Of a stretch of DNA of 64,000 bases, positions 50,102 to 59,137 are shown piece after piece. This DNA is from Polyangia bacterium (GTDB taxonomy: Bacteria; Myxococcota_A; Polyangia; Nannocystales; Nannocystaceae). Within the stretch, counting starts at the first letter, position 1. Each line of letters starts with the position of its first letter. The position numbers and the translations under genes were made by a program. The notes under the pieces were generated by a model. That model worked only from the letters and a program-made list of their open reading frames with translations. It did not search any database and was not told the origin of the DNA. The DNA lies in contig JAUHWG010000013.1 of NCBI GenBank assembly GCA_030424595.1, forward strand, positions 62,001 through 126,000, given 5' to 3'.

Positions 50102-53100
50102 TTGATACCGACGCCGCTGGTGCTGGTCATCGAGCTCGCCCGCGTCGAGCGGGTCGACGATCCCTTCGCCTTCCGCTTTGTCCCCCAGGACTACCTCGTC
50201 CGCGCCGAGGGCGGTGGCTTCTCGCGGATCCACCTCAACTGGGACCAAGCCTGGCTCGACGATCTCGCGGCGCTACAACGACCGACGTGCTCGCCGGAGC
50301 TCCTCCAGCGGATCGGCGAGCGCCTCTATCGATTCGTCGCCAACGCGGGCTGGAGCGAGCAATCGGCGGCGGTCGACGCCATCCTCCGCGCCGGCGGCCA
50401 GGTCCTCGTCAGCATCCGCTCCGCCGCCGCCGAGCTCTACTCCCTGCCCTGGGAGCTGCTCACGGTCGGCCCGAGCGGCTCCCACCTCGCCGAGCTCGAC
50501 CGCGTCCTCCTCCGCTACGAGTGGCCGGAGTCGACGACCGCCCCCGAACACGCCCCTCCGCGGGAGCGCGACGGGCGGATCCTCGTCGCCTGGTCCGCAG
50601 CCGCGGGCGCGGTGCCGGCGATGGAGCACGTCGACGCCATCGCCCACGCCTGCTCGGAGGGACACCGGCCCTTTGATCGCGACCGCGACGTGCTCGCCCA
50701 CGCCACCCCGGGGCGCATCGAGCGGGCCCTCGCCGAGGCGCTCGCGCGCGGTCCAGCCGTGGATGTTCTCCACATCCTCTGCCACGCCCACGGCGGGGCT
50801 GATGGCGGCCTCCTCCTCGACAGCGACGACGGCGAGGGGATGACGCGGGTCGATCCGGGGAGCCTGCGCCGACTCCTCCGCCCCTTCGCCGGCATGGTCC
50901 GCCTCGTCGTCTTCGCCGCCTGCGAGAGCGCCGATCCGGGGCCCCAGGGCAACAACCTCGGGAGCCTCACCCAGGTGCTCCACCGCGCAGGCTTCGCGGC
51001 GGTCATCGGCGCCCGCACGCCGCTCGCGGTCAGCTCCTCGATCCTCTTCACCCGCGCCCTCTATCGAGGCCTCGCAGTATCGCTGATGAGCCTGGAGCAG
51101 GCGATGGTCGCCGCCCGTCAGCGCCTCGCCGCCGAGCCCGGAGCGATCGCCTGGGCGACGCTCCAGCTCTACGCTCGCGCCGCCGACGGAGATGACGCCC
51201 GACCGCTCGTCGTCCAGCCCTACCGCGGGCTCCTCGCGTTCCAACCGGAGCACCGCCGCCTCCTCTTCGGCCGTGACGCCGAGATCGAGGAGATCCACGC
51301 CAACCTGCGCGACCTCGAGGCCCGCGGGACGCCGCTCCTGCTCGTCGTCGCCGGCGCCTCGGGGACCGGCAAGTCCTCGGTCGTCTTCGGCGGCTTTGTC
51401 CCGAGCCTCCTGGAGGAGCCGACGCCGTGGACATGGGCCCGTATGCGACCTGGCGCAGAGCCCATCCGCGCGCTCGCGGCGACGACGAGCCGTCTGTGCG
51501 AGGCCGCGATCGCCGACGATCCTGGGTCGATCGCTGCGGCCCTCCTCGGCTGGTGTCGCGACCGCCCCGACCGGCGCCTCCTCCTCGTCGTCGACCAGCT
51601 CGAAGAGCTCTTCACCCAAGGCGTCGCCGAGGACGAGAAGGGAGCGTTCGCGCGGCTGCTCTGGCAGCTCCCGTCGGAGGCTCGACGATCCCTGACGATC
51701 ATCGCCACCCTCCGCGTCGACTTCGTCGGCCACTGCGGCGACCTCCTGATCGACGACGACGGGCTCCGACTCGACCGGATCGCCTACGACGAAGGGCACC
51801 GGGTCTTCGTCCCCCGCGGCGATCGGAGGGTCCTCCGCGAGGTCATCGAGGCGCCCGCCCGCGCGGTCGGGCTCTCCTTTGAGACCGGGCTCGTCGAGCG
51901 GATCCTCGACGACGTCGAGGGCGAGCCAGGCGCCCTCCCCCTCCTCGGTCACGCCCTCAACCTGCTCTGGGAGAGCCGCAGCGGGCGGGTCTTGACCCTC
52001 GCGGTCTACCGCCAGATCGGCGAGATCAGCGGGGCGCTGGGGCGCCACGCCGACGCGGTGATCACCGCGCTCAGCCCGGAGGAGCAGGTCCAGGCCCGGC
52101 GCCTCCTCGTCCGCCTCGTCAGCGGCGGCGGCCGTGGCAAGAGCGACACCCGCTCCCGCCTCTCGCTCAGCCGTCTTCGGCCCGCCGGCGACTCTGCAGA
52201 GGTGTACGACCGCGTCGCTCAGCACCTGACCGCGAGCCGCCTCCTCGTCATCTCCGAGTCTGAGGCCCGCCCCGATGAGCCCTCTGAGCCGATGATCGAG
52301 GTCGCGCACGAGGCGCTCCTACGCGGCTGGCCGCGCCTCCAGCGGTGGATCGAGGAGGACCATGAGCGGCTCCTCGAGATCGCCCGCCTCGACGCCTGGC
52401 TGGTCGACTTCTACCAGCGAGGGACGATCCTCGACGACGCCCGCCTCTCCTTCGCCGAGAAGACCGCCGCGACCTACCCCGACGACGTGAGCGAGCAGGT
52501 CAGCGCCCTGGTCGAGGCTAGCGTCGAGGCCCGGGAGGAGCGGAGGCGCCTCGAGGAGGCCCGACGCGTCGAGCTCGAGGCCTCGCTCTTCAGGGCGCGG
52601 AAGAACTCGGTGATGGTCGCCCTCGTCGCCTTTGTCGCCCTCCTCTTCGGCCTGCTCGCCGTCGACGTGGTCGAAGAGCTCGAGCTCGAGTCGCAGCGAC
52701 GCGTCGACGATCCCCTCTTCTCGCTCCTCGATCGCCTGCCGGCCGCGGAGTATCGAAACCGCCTCGCCGTGCTCTCGCTCGTCGCAGCGCCGCACGACCG
52801 CCTCGAGTGGATCGTCGCGGCGGACGAGACCCTGGCGACGCTCCCCGAGCAGTGGGTCATCGGCGATCTGAAGCGGGGCACCGGACCCTATGAGAACCTC
52901 CAGATCAGCCCAGACGGCGACTGGGCGGTGCTCTGGAGTCGGGACTCCGTCGCCGCCTACGATCTCAACGCACCGAAGGCTTCGATGGGCCTGGGAGCGA
53001 CCTCGACCAGCGAGCTCCCCGATGGGGCGGAGCTGAGGACATCGCTCGTCTGCGACGGTCACAAGGTCCACGCAATCCGCGACGACGACGCCCTCATGCT

Positions 53101-54613
53101 CTGGGATCCGGGCGACCCCATGCCGATGAAGCCGAGCCGGCGCGGCCTCTCGCTCCCGTCGGCGGTCGTCGCCTGCGACGGCCATCAGCTCGCCTTCGCC
53201 GGCGGGGATGCGATCGACATCGTCGATCTTCGCGACCCCACCCGGGACACGCACCTTGAGCTCGACGACGCGCCGGTGAGCCAGCTCCTCTTCGCCGACG
53301 AAGGAGCGAGCCTCCTCGCGATAAGCTCCGAAGCGCGGACGATCCGTCTCTGGTACCTCGGGCGCGATGAGACCCCGACCACCTTCACGTGCCCAACAGG
53401 GGTCCCGCTCGCCGCAGCGCTCGCCGGTGGAGATCTGCGGGCTATAACCGACGACGGCAAGGCGTTCGAGTGGTCCCCCGAACGACCCGAGGAGATGCCG
53501 CGGGTGGTCGACCTGGGCCGTGCGCCGATCCGGCTCGCCGAGCTCAACCCCCGCGGCTCCCGGGTCGCGATCGCGACCGACGACTACTTCGGGGTCGAGT
53601 CGCTGACGGGCACGGGGTCGCTCCCCCTCCCGGGGCTCACAGATCCGGTGATAAGCGCGGCCTGGAGCCCGTCCGGCGATCAGGTCTTCGCGATCGACAG
53701 GCAACAGCTCCGCAGCTTCTGGGCCGACGGCCGCAGCTTCAACCTCAGCGGCGCCAAAGCGCCAGAGCACGTCGCTACGGTCTGGAGGCTGACAGACTGC
53801 CTCGATCAGGGGGAGCTTCGGGCTCTCTTCAACCGCTTTGACCTCGGCGATCTCTTGCGGACGATCAACCCGGACCGCTGTGTCGCCAATCAGACGCTGC
53901 GCGAGGTGACGACCGAGGAGTTGAGCGCCAAGGCCTTCTTCCTGCTCCTCTTCGCCCTCGAGCTCGGCCTCCTCGTCGCCCGCATGGTCTGGGGCCGGAG
54001 GCGCAGGGCGATCGTCTTCAACCGCGACGTGCTCAGCTCGCGACTCCCCCCCTTGGCCATGATGGCAGCCGCGCTCTTCATGAGCTCAGAGATCGTGAAG
54101 AGCGGCCTCGGCCGCTCCGTCGGGAGCACGACCGCGGGGATCTTCGTGCTGGGCACGCTCGGGGTCGCCTGGCTCGTCCGCGCGGCGATCCGCCTGAACG
54201 TGGGGATCCTCGACGGGACCCGGCCCTACCGAGTCAGCCGCCGGGTCCTCCAGGGCCTCGCCCTCCTCCTCGGCGTCGCTCTCACCCTCATCGCGCTCGG
54301 TAAGCTCGGCGAGATCATCGCTCCGTTGGACCTGGATCATGGCCTCGGGATCCACGAGGCCACGCGGGTGATGTTCGTCCTGATCGCTGGGCTGCTCGTG
54401 GCGATGTACTCGGTGAGCTTGGCCAGGGCCGACAACGCCCACCGAGGGGTCGCCCCCCACGACTCACCGCCCGAGCTGCCGAAGGCCCTGCGCCTCCTCC
54501 GAGAGCGCGGGCTTGCGCAGATGCATGATCTGGACTTGGATCCCCCGGACGGGAGCCGCAAGTCCGACGAGCCCGAGCGCGAAGAGAAGGGCTCAGCGAG
54601 CGGAGCCTCCTAG
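50102..54613 (+). CDS. CHAT protease / nSTAND NTPase / beta-propeller membrane protein
   Basis: A 1503-residue protein (TTG start, uncertain). Residues about 95-360 form a CHAT caspase-like domain with the likely catalytic pair H228 (LHILCHAHGG) and C274 (VVFAACESAD). About 380-800 is an nSTAND1-type NTPase: FGRDAEIEEIHANL, Walker A GASGTGKSS (418-426), Walker B LLLVVDQLEELFTQ, and EVAHEALLRGWPRLQRWIEE. A membrane helix (NSVMVALVAFVALLFGLLAV) precedes a WD40-like propeller (ISPDGDWAVLWSRDSVAAYD and similar blades). The end has four or five more membrane helices. CHAT-STAND proteins act in signalling or defence, where a trigger activates a protease. No obvious partner is adjacent. Confidence 0.87.
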   Translation: MIPTPLVLVIELARVERVDDPFAFRFVPQDYLVRAEGGGFSRIHLNWDQAWLDDLAALQRPTCSPELLQRIGERLYRFVANAGWSEQSAAVDAILRAGGQVLVSIRSAAAELYSLPWELLTVGPSGSHLAELDRVLLRYEWPESTTAPEHAPPRERDGRILVAWSAAAGAVPAMEHVDAIAHACSEGHRPFDRDRDVLAHATPGRIERALAEALARGPAVDVLHILCHAHGGADGGLLLDSDDGEGMTRVDPGSLRRLLRPFAGMVRLVVFAACESADPGPQGNNLGSLTQVLHRAGFAAVIGARTPLAVSSSILFTRALYRGLAVSLMSLEQAMVAARQRLAAEPGAIAWATLQLYARAADGDDARPLVVQPYRGLLAFQPEHRRLLFGRDAEIEEIHANLRDLEARGTPLLLVVAGASGTGKSSVVFGGFVPSLLEEPTPWTWARMRPGAEPIRALAATTSRLCEAAIADDPGSIAAALLGWCRDRPDRRLLLVVDQLEELFTQGVAEDEKGAFARLLWQLPSEARRSLTIIATLRVDFVGHCGDLLIDDDGLRLDRIAYDEGHRVFVPRGDRRVLREVIEAPARAVGLSFETGLVERILDDVEGEPGALPLLGHALNLLWESRSGRVLTLAVYRQIGEISGALGRHADAVITALSPEEQVQARRLLVRLVSGGGRGKSDTRSRLSLSRLRPAGDSAEVYDRVAQHLTASRLLVISESEARPDEPSEPMIEVAHEALLRGWPRLQRWIEEDHERLLEIARLDAWLVDFYQRGTILDDARLSFAEKTAATYPDDVSEQVSALVEASVEAREERRRLEEARRVELEASLFRARKNSVMVALVAFVALLFGLLAVDVVEELELESQRRVDDPLFSLLDRLPAAEYRNRLAVLSLVAAPHDRLEWIVAADETLATLPEQWVIGDLKRGTGPYENLQISPDGDWAVLWSRDSVAAYDLNAPKASMGLGATSTSELPDGAELRTSLVCDGHKVHAIRDDDALMLWDPGDPMPMKPSRRGLSLPSAVVACDGHQLAFAGGDAIDIVDLRDPTRDTHLELDDAPVSQLLFADEGASLLAISSEARTIRLWYLGRDETPTTFTCPTGVPLAAALAGGDLRAITDDGKAFEWSPERPEEMPRVVDLGRAPIRLAELNPRGSRVAIATDDYFGVESLTGTGSLPLPGLTDPVISAAWSPSGDQVFAIDRQQLRSFWADGRSFNLSGAKAPEHVATVWRLTDCLDQGELRALFNRFDLGDLLRTINPDRCVANQTLREVTTEELSAKAFFLLLFALELGLLVARMVWGRRRRAIVFNRDVLSSRLPPLAMMAAALFMSSEIVKSGLGRSVGSTTAGIFVLGTLGVAWLVRAAIRLNVGILDGTRPYRVSRRVLQGLALLLGVALTLIALGKLGEIIAPLDLDHGLGIHEATRVMFVLIAGLLVAMYSVSLARADNAHRGVAPHDSPPELPKALRLLRERGLAQMHDLDLDPPDGSRKSDEPEREEKGSASGAS

Positions 54614-54833
54614 CAGACCCGTGGTAAGAGCGCGAACTCGCCCCCGTCCAACCCCAGACCGCGCCGAGGAACGCGGAAGCTGGTCACGCACAATCACGGG
54701 CGATCCCTCTTGGGACGGAGCTGCCGACACGCTCTAGTCGCGACATCGAACGAGCTGGCCGGACCCCGACTTGCTGGATGCAAACCTCTCCCCGCGGTTG
54801 CCAAGACGTCTTCATCGGGCGAGGCTATCGCCA

Positions 54834-55712
54834 GTGAGGACGTGTCGAAGATCGAGTCGCCGAGGATCGGCAGCCTTCGCGCTCGGAGCCTCGCTCGCGC
54901 TATTCCACGCGACCGGCTGCATCCTCGCCAACCCCGCCTATGACGCGCCCTCGACGAGCGGCGGCAGCGACAGCGACACCGGCGGCTCGGCGACGACAGG
55001 CGGTTCGATGACCATCGGCGACACAGTCGGCGAGCAATGCGAGAGCGAGCTCTGCCTCTACCTCGATCCGCCGCCGATCGCCTGCTACGAGTTCGAGGAG
55101 GACTCGGACATGCTGCTCGATGAGCGCGGCTGCGGCCGCGACGGCTCGATCAGCGGCGTCACCAAGGTCCCCGGCGTCCACGGATCCGGGATCCGCGTCG
55201 CCGACACGTCGGCCATCACCGTCCCCGGCGGAGTCTGGCCGAATCTGCCAAGCCTGACCATCACCGCCTGGATCGCGATCCCGGCGGACAAGAGCGTCGA
55301 CGCGCTCCTCTTCCGCAAGGAGGGGCACTTTGACATCTCGCTCAAGGCCCCGCCCGATCCGATGAAGAACTGGAAGCTGACCTGCGTGGTCGGGGACAAC
55401 ACGCTCTCCGCCGAATACCCGGTGCTCTCGGCCAACGGCGCGTGGAACATGATCTCCTGCGGCTGTGTCGCCCCTCCGGACAATCCGGCGCTCTGCGCCA
55501 GCATCTTCTCCTCGGTCAACGTCGCCTTCAACCCCGGCGACGACTCGAACATCTCCAAACCGGAGGAGAACGACGCGACCCTGGAGATAGCCCCCGACTT
55601 CGACGGCTGCGTCGACTCGGTCCAAGTGTGGAGCCGAGCGCTCACCGACGCCGAGCTTGTCGCGCTCTACAACTTCGGCAAGGACATGATGCCCTCGCCC
55701 TGCGGGGGATAG
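54834..55712 (+). CDS. lipoprotein with LamG-like (concanavalin A-fold) domain
   Basis: I chose GTG 54834 (GAGG about nine bases upstream), giving RTCRRSSRRGSAAFALGASL... with ATGC as lipobox; 292 residues. After a short Ser/Gly/Asp linker, CYEFEEDSDMLLDERGCGRD and GVHGSGIRVADTSAITVPGG are LamG-like, as are LTITAWIAIPADKSVDALLF and the terminal DGCVDSVQVWSRALTDAEL, which is the classic last strand of LamG-3 domains. It is probably a surface carbohydrate- or protein-binding lipoprotein. Confidence 0.75.
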   Translation: MRTCRRSSRRGSAAFALGASLALFHATGCILANPAYDAPSTSGGSDSDTGGSATTGGSMTIGDTVGEQCESELCLYLDPPPIACYEFEEDSDMLLDERGCGRDGSISGVTKVPGVHGSGIRVADTSAITVPGGVWPNLPSLTITAWIAIPADKSVDALLFRKEGHFDISLKAPPDPMKNWKLTCVVGDNTLSAEYPVLSANGAWNMISCGCVAPPDNPALCASIFSSVNVAFNPGDDSNISKPEENDATLEIAPDFDGCVDSVQVWSRALTDAELVALYNFGKDMMPSPCGG

Positions 55713-55844
55713 GAGCCCTCCGGGCGCTCCCGTGGTCCTCGGCGCGCGACCGCGAAGCCGCGCCAAGACGGCTCCTCCGCGATCCCGGAGGCCGTCACGC
55801 CCGCGCTCCTTCTCCCTGACACGGGCCCCGCACGGGCTCCTCGC

Positions 55845-58298
55845 CTAGCAACCTCGACGACGCCGAAGGAGCAGCTTGCGCCCCTCCAGCACCGTCACCG
55901 GGATCATACCGAGCGCGAAGGCGATCGCCGTGTCGACGATCGTGAGGGCCCCAAAGCCGAGGAGGCCGGCGCTCCAGGGCCAATGCAGGAGAGCGACCTG
56001 GACGACGATCGAGGCGCCGATCACCGCGAGCAGGCGGAGGTTGGTCAGGGCGCCGACCTCCCAAAAGGTCCGGGTCTCCGAGCGTGCCGCGAGCGCCCGC
56101 AGCAGCGACGCGAAGACCAGCACGGCGAAGGCGAAGGCGCGCGCCATCGCCAGGTCGCGATGGCCGAGCGCCCAGGCGAAGGCGCCGACGACGATCGACG
56201 CGTCGAGGAGGCCGATGAAGATGATCTGGCGCCACTCGTGCGCGCCGAGGATCGGCTCCTCGGGCGGCCGAGGGGGCCTCTCCATCACGTCCTCGTCGGC
56301 GGGATCCATGACCAAGGTGAGCGCCGGCAGGCCGTCTGTCACCAGGTTGATCCAGAGGATCTGCAGGGGCAGGAAGGGCAGCGGCAGGGCCATCGCGGTC
56401 GCGCTCAGCATCACGCAAAGCTCCCCTGTGTTACCGGCGAGGAGGTAGACCAAGCTCTTGCGGATGTTGTCGAAGACGCCTCGACCCTCGCGCACGCCGG
56501 CGAGGATGTCGGCGAAGTTGTCCTCGGTGAGGACGACGTCCCCGGCCTCGCGGGTGACCTCCGTGCCGGTCTTCCCCATCGCGATGCCGACGTCGGCCTC
56601 GCGAAGCGCCGGAGCGTCGTTGATCCCGTCGCCGGTCATCGCCACCACGGCCCCCCGCGCGCGCCATTCCCGGACGACCGCGATCTTCTCCGCCGGGGTC
56701 GCGCGGGCGTGGACGAGCTCGGGCTCGCCGCTCCGCCGCTCCCTGAGGATCCCGAGCTCTGCGGCGATCGCATGGGCCGTGCGCGGGTGATCGCCGGTGA
56801 TCATGACGGTCTCGATCCCCGCGCGGTGAGCCGCCGCGATCGCGGCGACAGCCTCGGCCCGCGGCGGGTCGGCGAGGCCGATGAGGCCGATGAGCTCGAG
56901 GTCAGCCTCGGGCGGCCCCGCCGGATCGCTGACCGCCGCTCCGTCGCCGACCGCGACCGCGAGCACCCGGAGGCCTCGGGCCGCGAGCTCGTCGTTGGCC
57001 GCCTCGATCCCGGCGGGGACGCTCCGCGCGAGCCCGAGCAAGGACTCGACCGCGCCCTTAACGTAGAGGACACCGTCCGCGCGGGCGATCGACATCCGCT
57101 TGCGCTCGGCGTCGAAGGGTCGCTCGCTGGTCCGCGGCCGCTCGGCCTCGATCGTCCGGCGGTGGATCCCCTCGGCGACCGCCGCCCGGAGGATCGCGAC
57201 CTCCGTCGGGTCACCCACACCACCGCCGCCGCTCTCCTCGACCTCCGCGTCGCAACAGGCCGCGGCCGCGTCCAGGAGGCGGCCGTGGTCCTCCCCCCAA
57301 AGCTCGCGCACGGTCATCACCCCGGTCGTCAGGGTGCCGGTCTTGTCGGTGCAGATGACCGTCGTACAGCCGAGGGTCTCGACCGCGGGGAGGCGCCGGA
57401 TCAGGACCCGCCGCGCCGCCATCCGCCGGACGCCGACCGCGAGGGCGATCGTCACCACCGCGGGGAGCCCCTCCGGGACCGCCGCGACCGCCAGCGAGAC
57501 CGCGATCATGAGCACCTCGATCCAGCCGAGACCGCGGAGGAGGCCGATGATCGCGATGATCGCGACGATCGCCAGGCAGAGGAGGATGAGCAACCTCGAC
57601 ACCTGGGCGAGGCGGCGCTGGAGCGGGGTCGACCTATCCTCGCCAGCGCCGGCGAGGAGGGTCGCGATCTTGCCGAACTCGCTGGCCATGCCGGTGCCGA
57701 CCACCTCGGCGAGGCCGGTGCCGTCGACCACTTCGGTCCCCATAAACACCCGGTCGGTGCGCTCGGCGAGGGGCGCACGTTCGGCGACCGCCCGGGGGTC
57801 CTTGCGGACAGCCGCGCTCTCGCCGGTGAGCGCCGCCTCGTCGGTGGTCAAGCCGTGGGAGGTGAGCACGCGGGCGTCGGCGGCGACGAGGTCCCCCGCC
57901 TCGAGGGAGAGGAGATCGCCAGGCACGACCTCAGCCGCCGGGACCACGGTCAATCGTCCGCCCCGGAGGAGGCGAGCGCGGGGGGCCGTGAGCGAGCGAA
58001 GGGCCGTCAACGCCCGCTCCGCCCGGTACTCCTGGAAGAAGCCGAGGAGGCCTATCACGACGACGATCCCGGCGATGGCCCCGGAGTCCGCGTACTCGCC
58101 GAGGAGCGCCGAGGCCACGCACGCCGCCGCCAAGAGCCCGATCACAGGGCTCATGAACTGGCCGAGGAGGAGGCGCCAGGCGGAGGGTCCTCGCCCCTTC
58201 GTCAGCTCGTTGGGGCCGCAGCGGACGAGCCGTGCGGCGGCCTCCTCGGGGCTGAGCCCGCGGTGAGGCGGCGGACGCATCTCCTCACGATCGCTCAC
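55845..58298 (-). CDS. type II (P2-like) cation-transporting P-type ATPase
   Basis: GTG start, overlapping the atpG stop as GTGA. The 817-residue protein has D318 in CTDKTGTLT, TGES (158-161), PEGLP (275-279) in M4, NTGE in M5 and NLVTDGLPAL in M6. These are the metal-binding residues of SERCA-like Ca2+ pumps (PEGLP, NxxE, NxxTD), so Ca2+ is the best guess, though related bacterial pumps move other cations. TGDGINDAPAL is the hinge motif. It ends the ten-gene N-ATPase unit and is presumably expressed with it. Confidence 0.9.
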   Translation of the reverse strand: MSDREEMRPPPHRGLSPEEAAARLVRCGPNELTKGRGPSAWRLLLGQFMSPVIGLLAAACVASALLGEYADSGAIAGIVVVIGLLGFFQEYRAERALTALRSLTAPRARLLRGGRLTVVPAAEVVPGDLLSLEAGDLVAADARVLTSHGLTTDEAALTGESAAVRKDPRAVAERAPLAERTDRVFMGTEVVDGTGLAEVVGTGMASEFGKIATLLAGAGEDRSTPLQRRLAQVSRLLILLCLAIVAIIAIIGLLRGLGWIEVLMIAVSLAVAAVPEGLPAVVTIALAVGVRRMAARRVLIRRLPAVETLGCTTVICTDKTGTLTTGVMTVRELWGEDHGRLLDAAAACCDAEVEESGGGGVGDPTEVAILRAAVAEGIHRRTIEAERPRTSERPFDAERKRMSIARADGVLYVKGAVESLLGLARSVPAGIEAANDELAARGLRVLAVAVGDGAAVSDPAGPPEADLELIGLIGLADPPRAEAVAAIAAAHRAGIETVMITGDHPRTAHAIAAELGILRERRSGEPELVHARATPAEKIAVVREWRARGAVVAMTGDGINDAPALREADVGIAMGKTGTEVTREAGDVVLTEDNFADILAGVREGRGVFDNIRKSLVYLLAGNTGELCVMLSATAMALPLPFLPLQILWINLVTDGLPALTLVMDPADEDVMERPPRPPEEPILGAHEWRQIIFIGLLDASIVVGAFAWALGHRDLAMARAFAFAVLVFASLLRALAARSETRTFWEVGALTNLRLLAVIGASIVVQVALLHWPWSAGLLGFGALTIVDTAIAFALGMIPVTVLEGRKLLLRRRRGC

Positions 58299-59137
58299 CC
58301 TGAGGCTCCGCGTCGAGCTCCCCAGCGCATTCCCTGCCCCTGCCGCGCCTCGAGCATCTCTTGGGTCGTGCCCTCCTGCCGCAGCCTCCGCAGGTGCAGC
58401 GAGTGCTCCTCGATCCGGCGCTCGGCGGCGTCATGGGCCCGGCTCATCGTCCGCCAGCGGGCCTCCGCCTCGCAGCGCCCCGCCCGACACAACGCCTCGA
58501 TCAGCGCCGCGTGAAGGAAGAGCGCGCTGACCTGCGGCCAGGCGAGCTCCCGTGGCGAGAGCTCGACGGGGCTGCGGGCCGCGAAGGCGGGCGGGAGCTC
58601 GACCTTCGCCGGCACCCCCTCGATGTCGTAGGAGGTCACCGTCACCGCGCCGTCAGGCCTGACCGAGGTCGGCGAGACGATCGACACCCGGGCGCGATCG
58701 AGCGGACCCTTCGCGGCGATCAGCCCCTCGATCCGGGTGCTCACCTCGCGCGTCTGGGGGACCGACGAGGGCGCCGGGAGCCGGACAGCAGCGCCGAGAT
58801 CGAGGTAGCCGGACACCCGCGAGCCTACGACGATGACCAGCTCCGGCTTGGCCGCGAGGGCAGCGGCCAAGGCCTCCGCGACCAGGCGGTTGAGCGGCCC
58901 ACAAAGCCCGTGATCGCTGCCGATCGCGACGAGCACGTCGACCGTGGGACCTGTGACCTCCGCCGGCGCATAGGCCCGCCGCAGCTCCGCGCACCAGGCC
59001 CTATGAGCCTCGGCCCGGGTCACGTGCTCGCCCCAGCGCAGGGCCTGCGAGGCCGCCAGCGTCCGCGTCGCCCGGGCGACCCCGCGAAAGCTCCTCCAGG
59101 CCCGCAGCCGATCCTCGAGCTGACGATGACCGGTCAT
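58295..59137 (-). CDS. atpG: N-ATPase gamma subunit
   Basis: The 280-residue central-stalk subunit: the N-terminal helix (EDRLRAWRSFRGVARATRTL) and the long C-terminal helix (RAHDAAERRIEEHSLHLRRLRQE) form the rotor coiled coil; VLVAIGSDHGLCGPLNR is the conserved motif between. It overlaps atpA (ATGA) and the P-type ATPase gene, which fits coupled translation. Confidence 0.9.
   Translation of the reverse strand: MTGHRQLEDRLRAWRSFRGVARATRTLAASQALRWGEHVTRAEAHRAWCAELRRAYAPAEVTGPTVDVLVAIGSDHGLCGPLNRLVAEALAAALAAKPELVIVVGSRVSGYLDLGAAVRLPAPSSVPQTREVSTRIEGLIAAKGPLDRARVSIVSPTSVRPDGAVTVTSYDIEGVPAKVELPPAFAARSPVELSPRELAWPQVSALFLHAALIEALCRAGRCEAEARWRTMSRAHDAAERRIEEHSLHLRRLRQEGTTQEMLEARQGQGMRWGARRGASG

Noticed and set aside
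50273..52309. 678-residue minus-strand frame opposite the CHAT-nSTAND gene
   Set aside because: Catalytic and Walker motifs support only the plus strand.
55983..58514. 843-residue plus-strand frame opposite the P-type ATPase
   Set aside because: Asp/Arg/Gly-rich shadow; the minus strand has DKTGT and other motifs.
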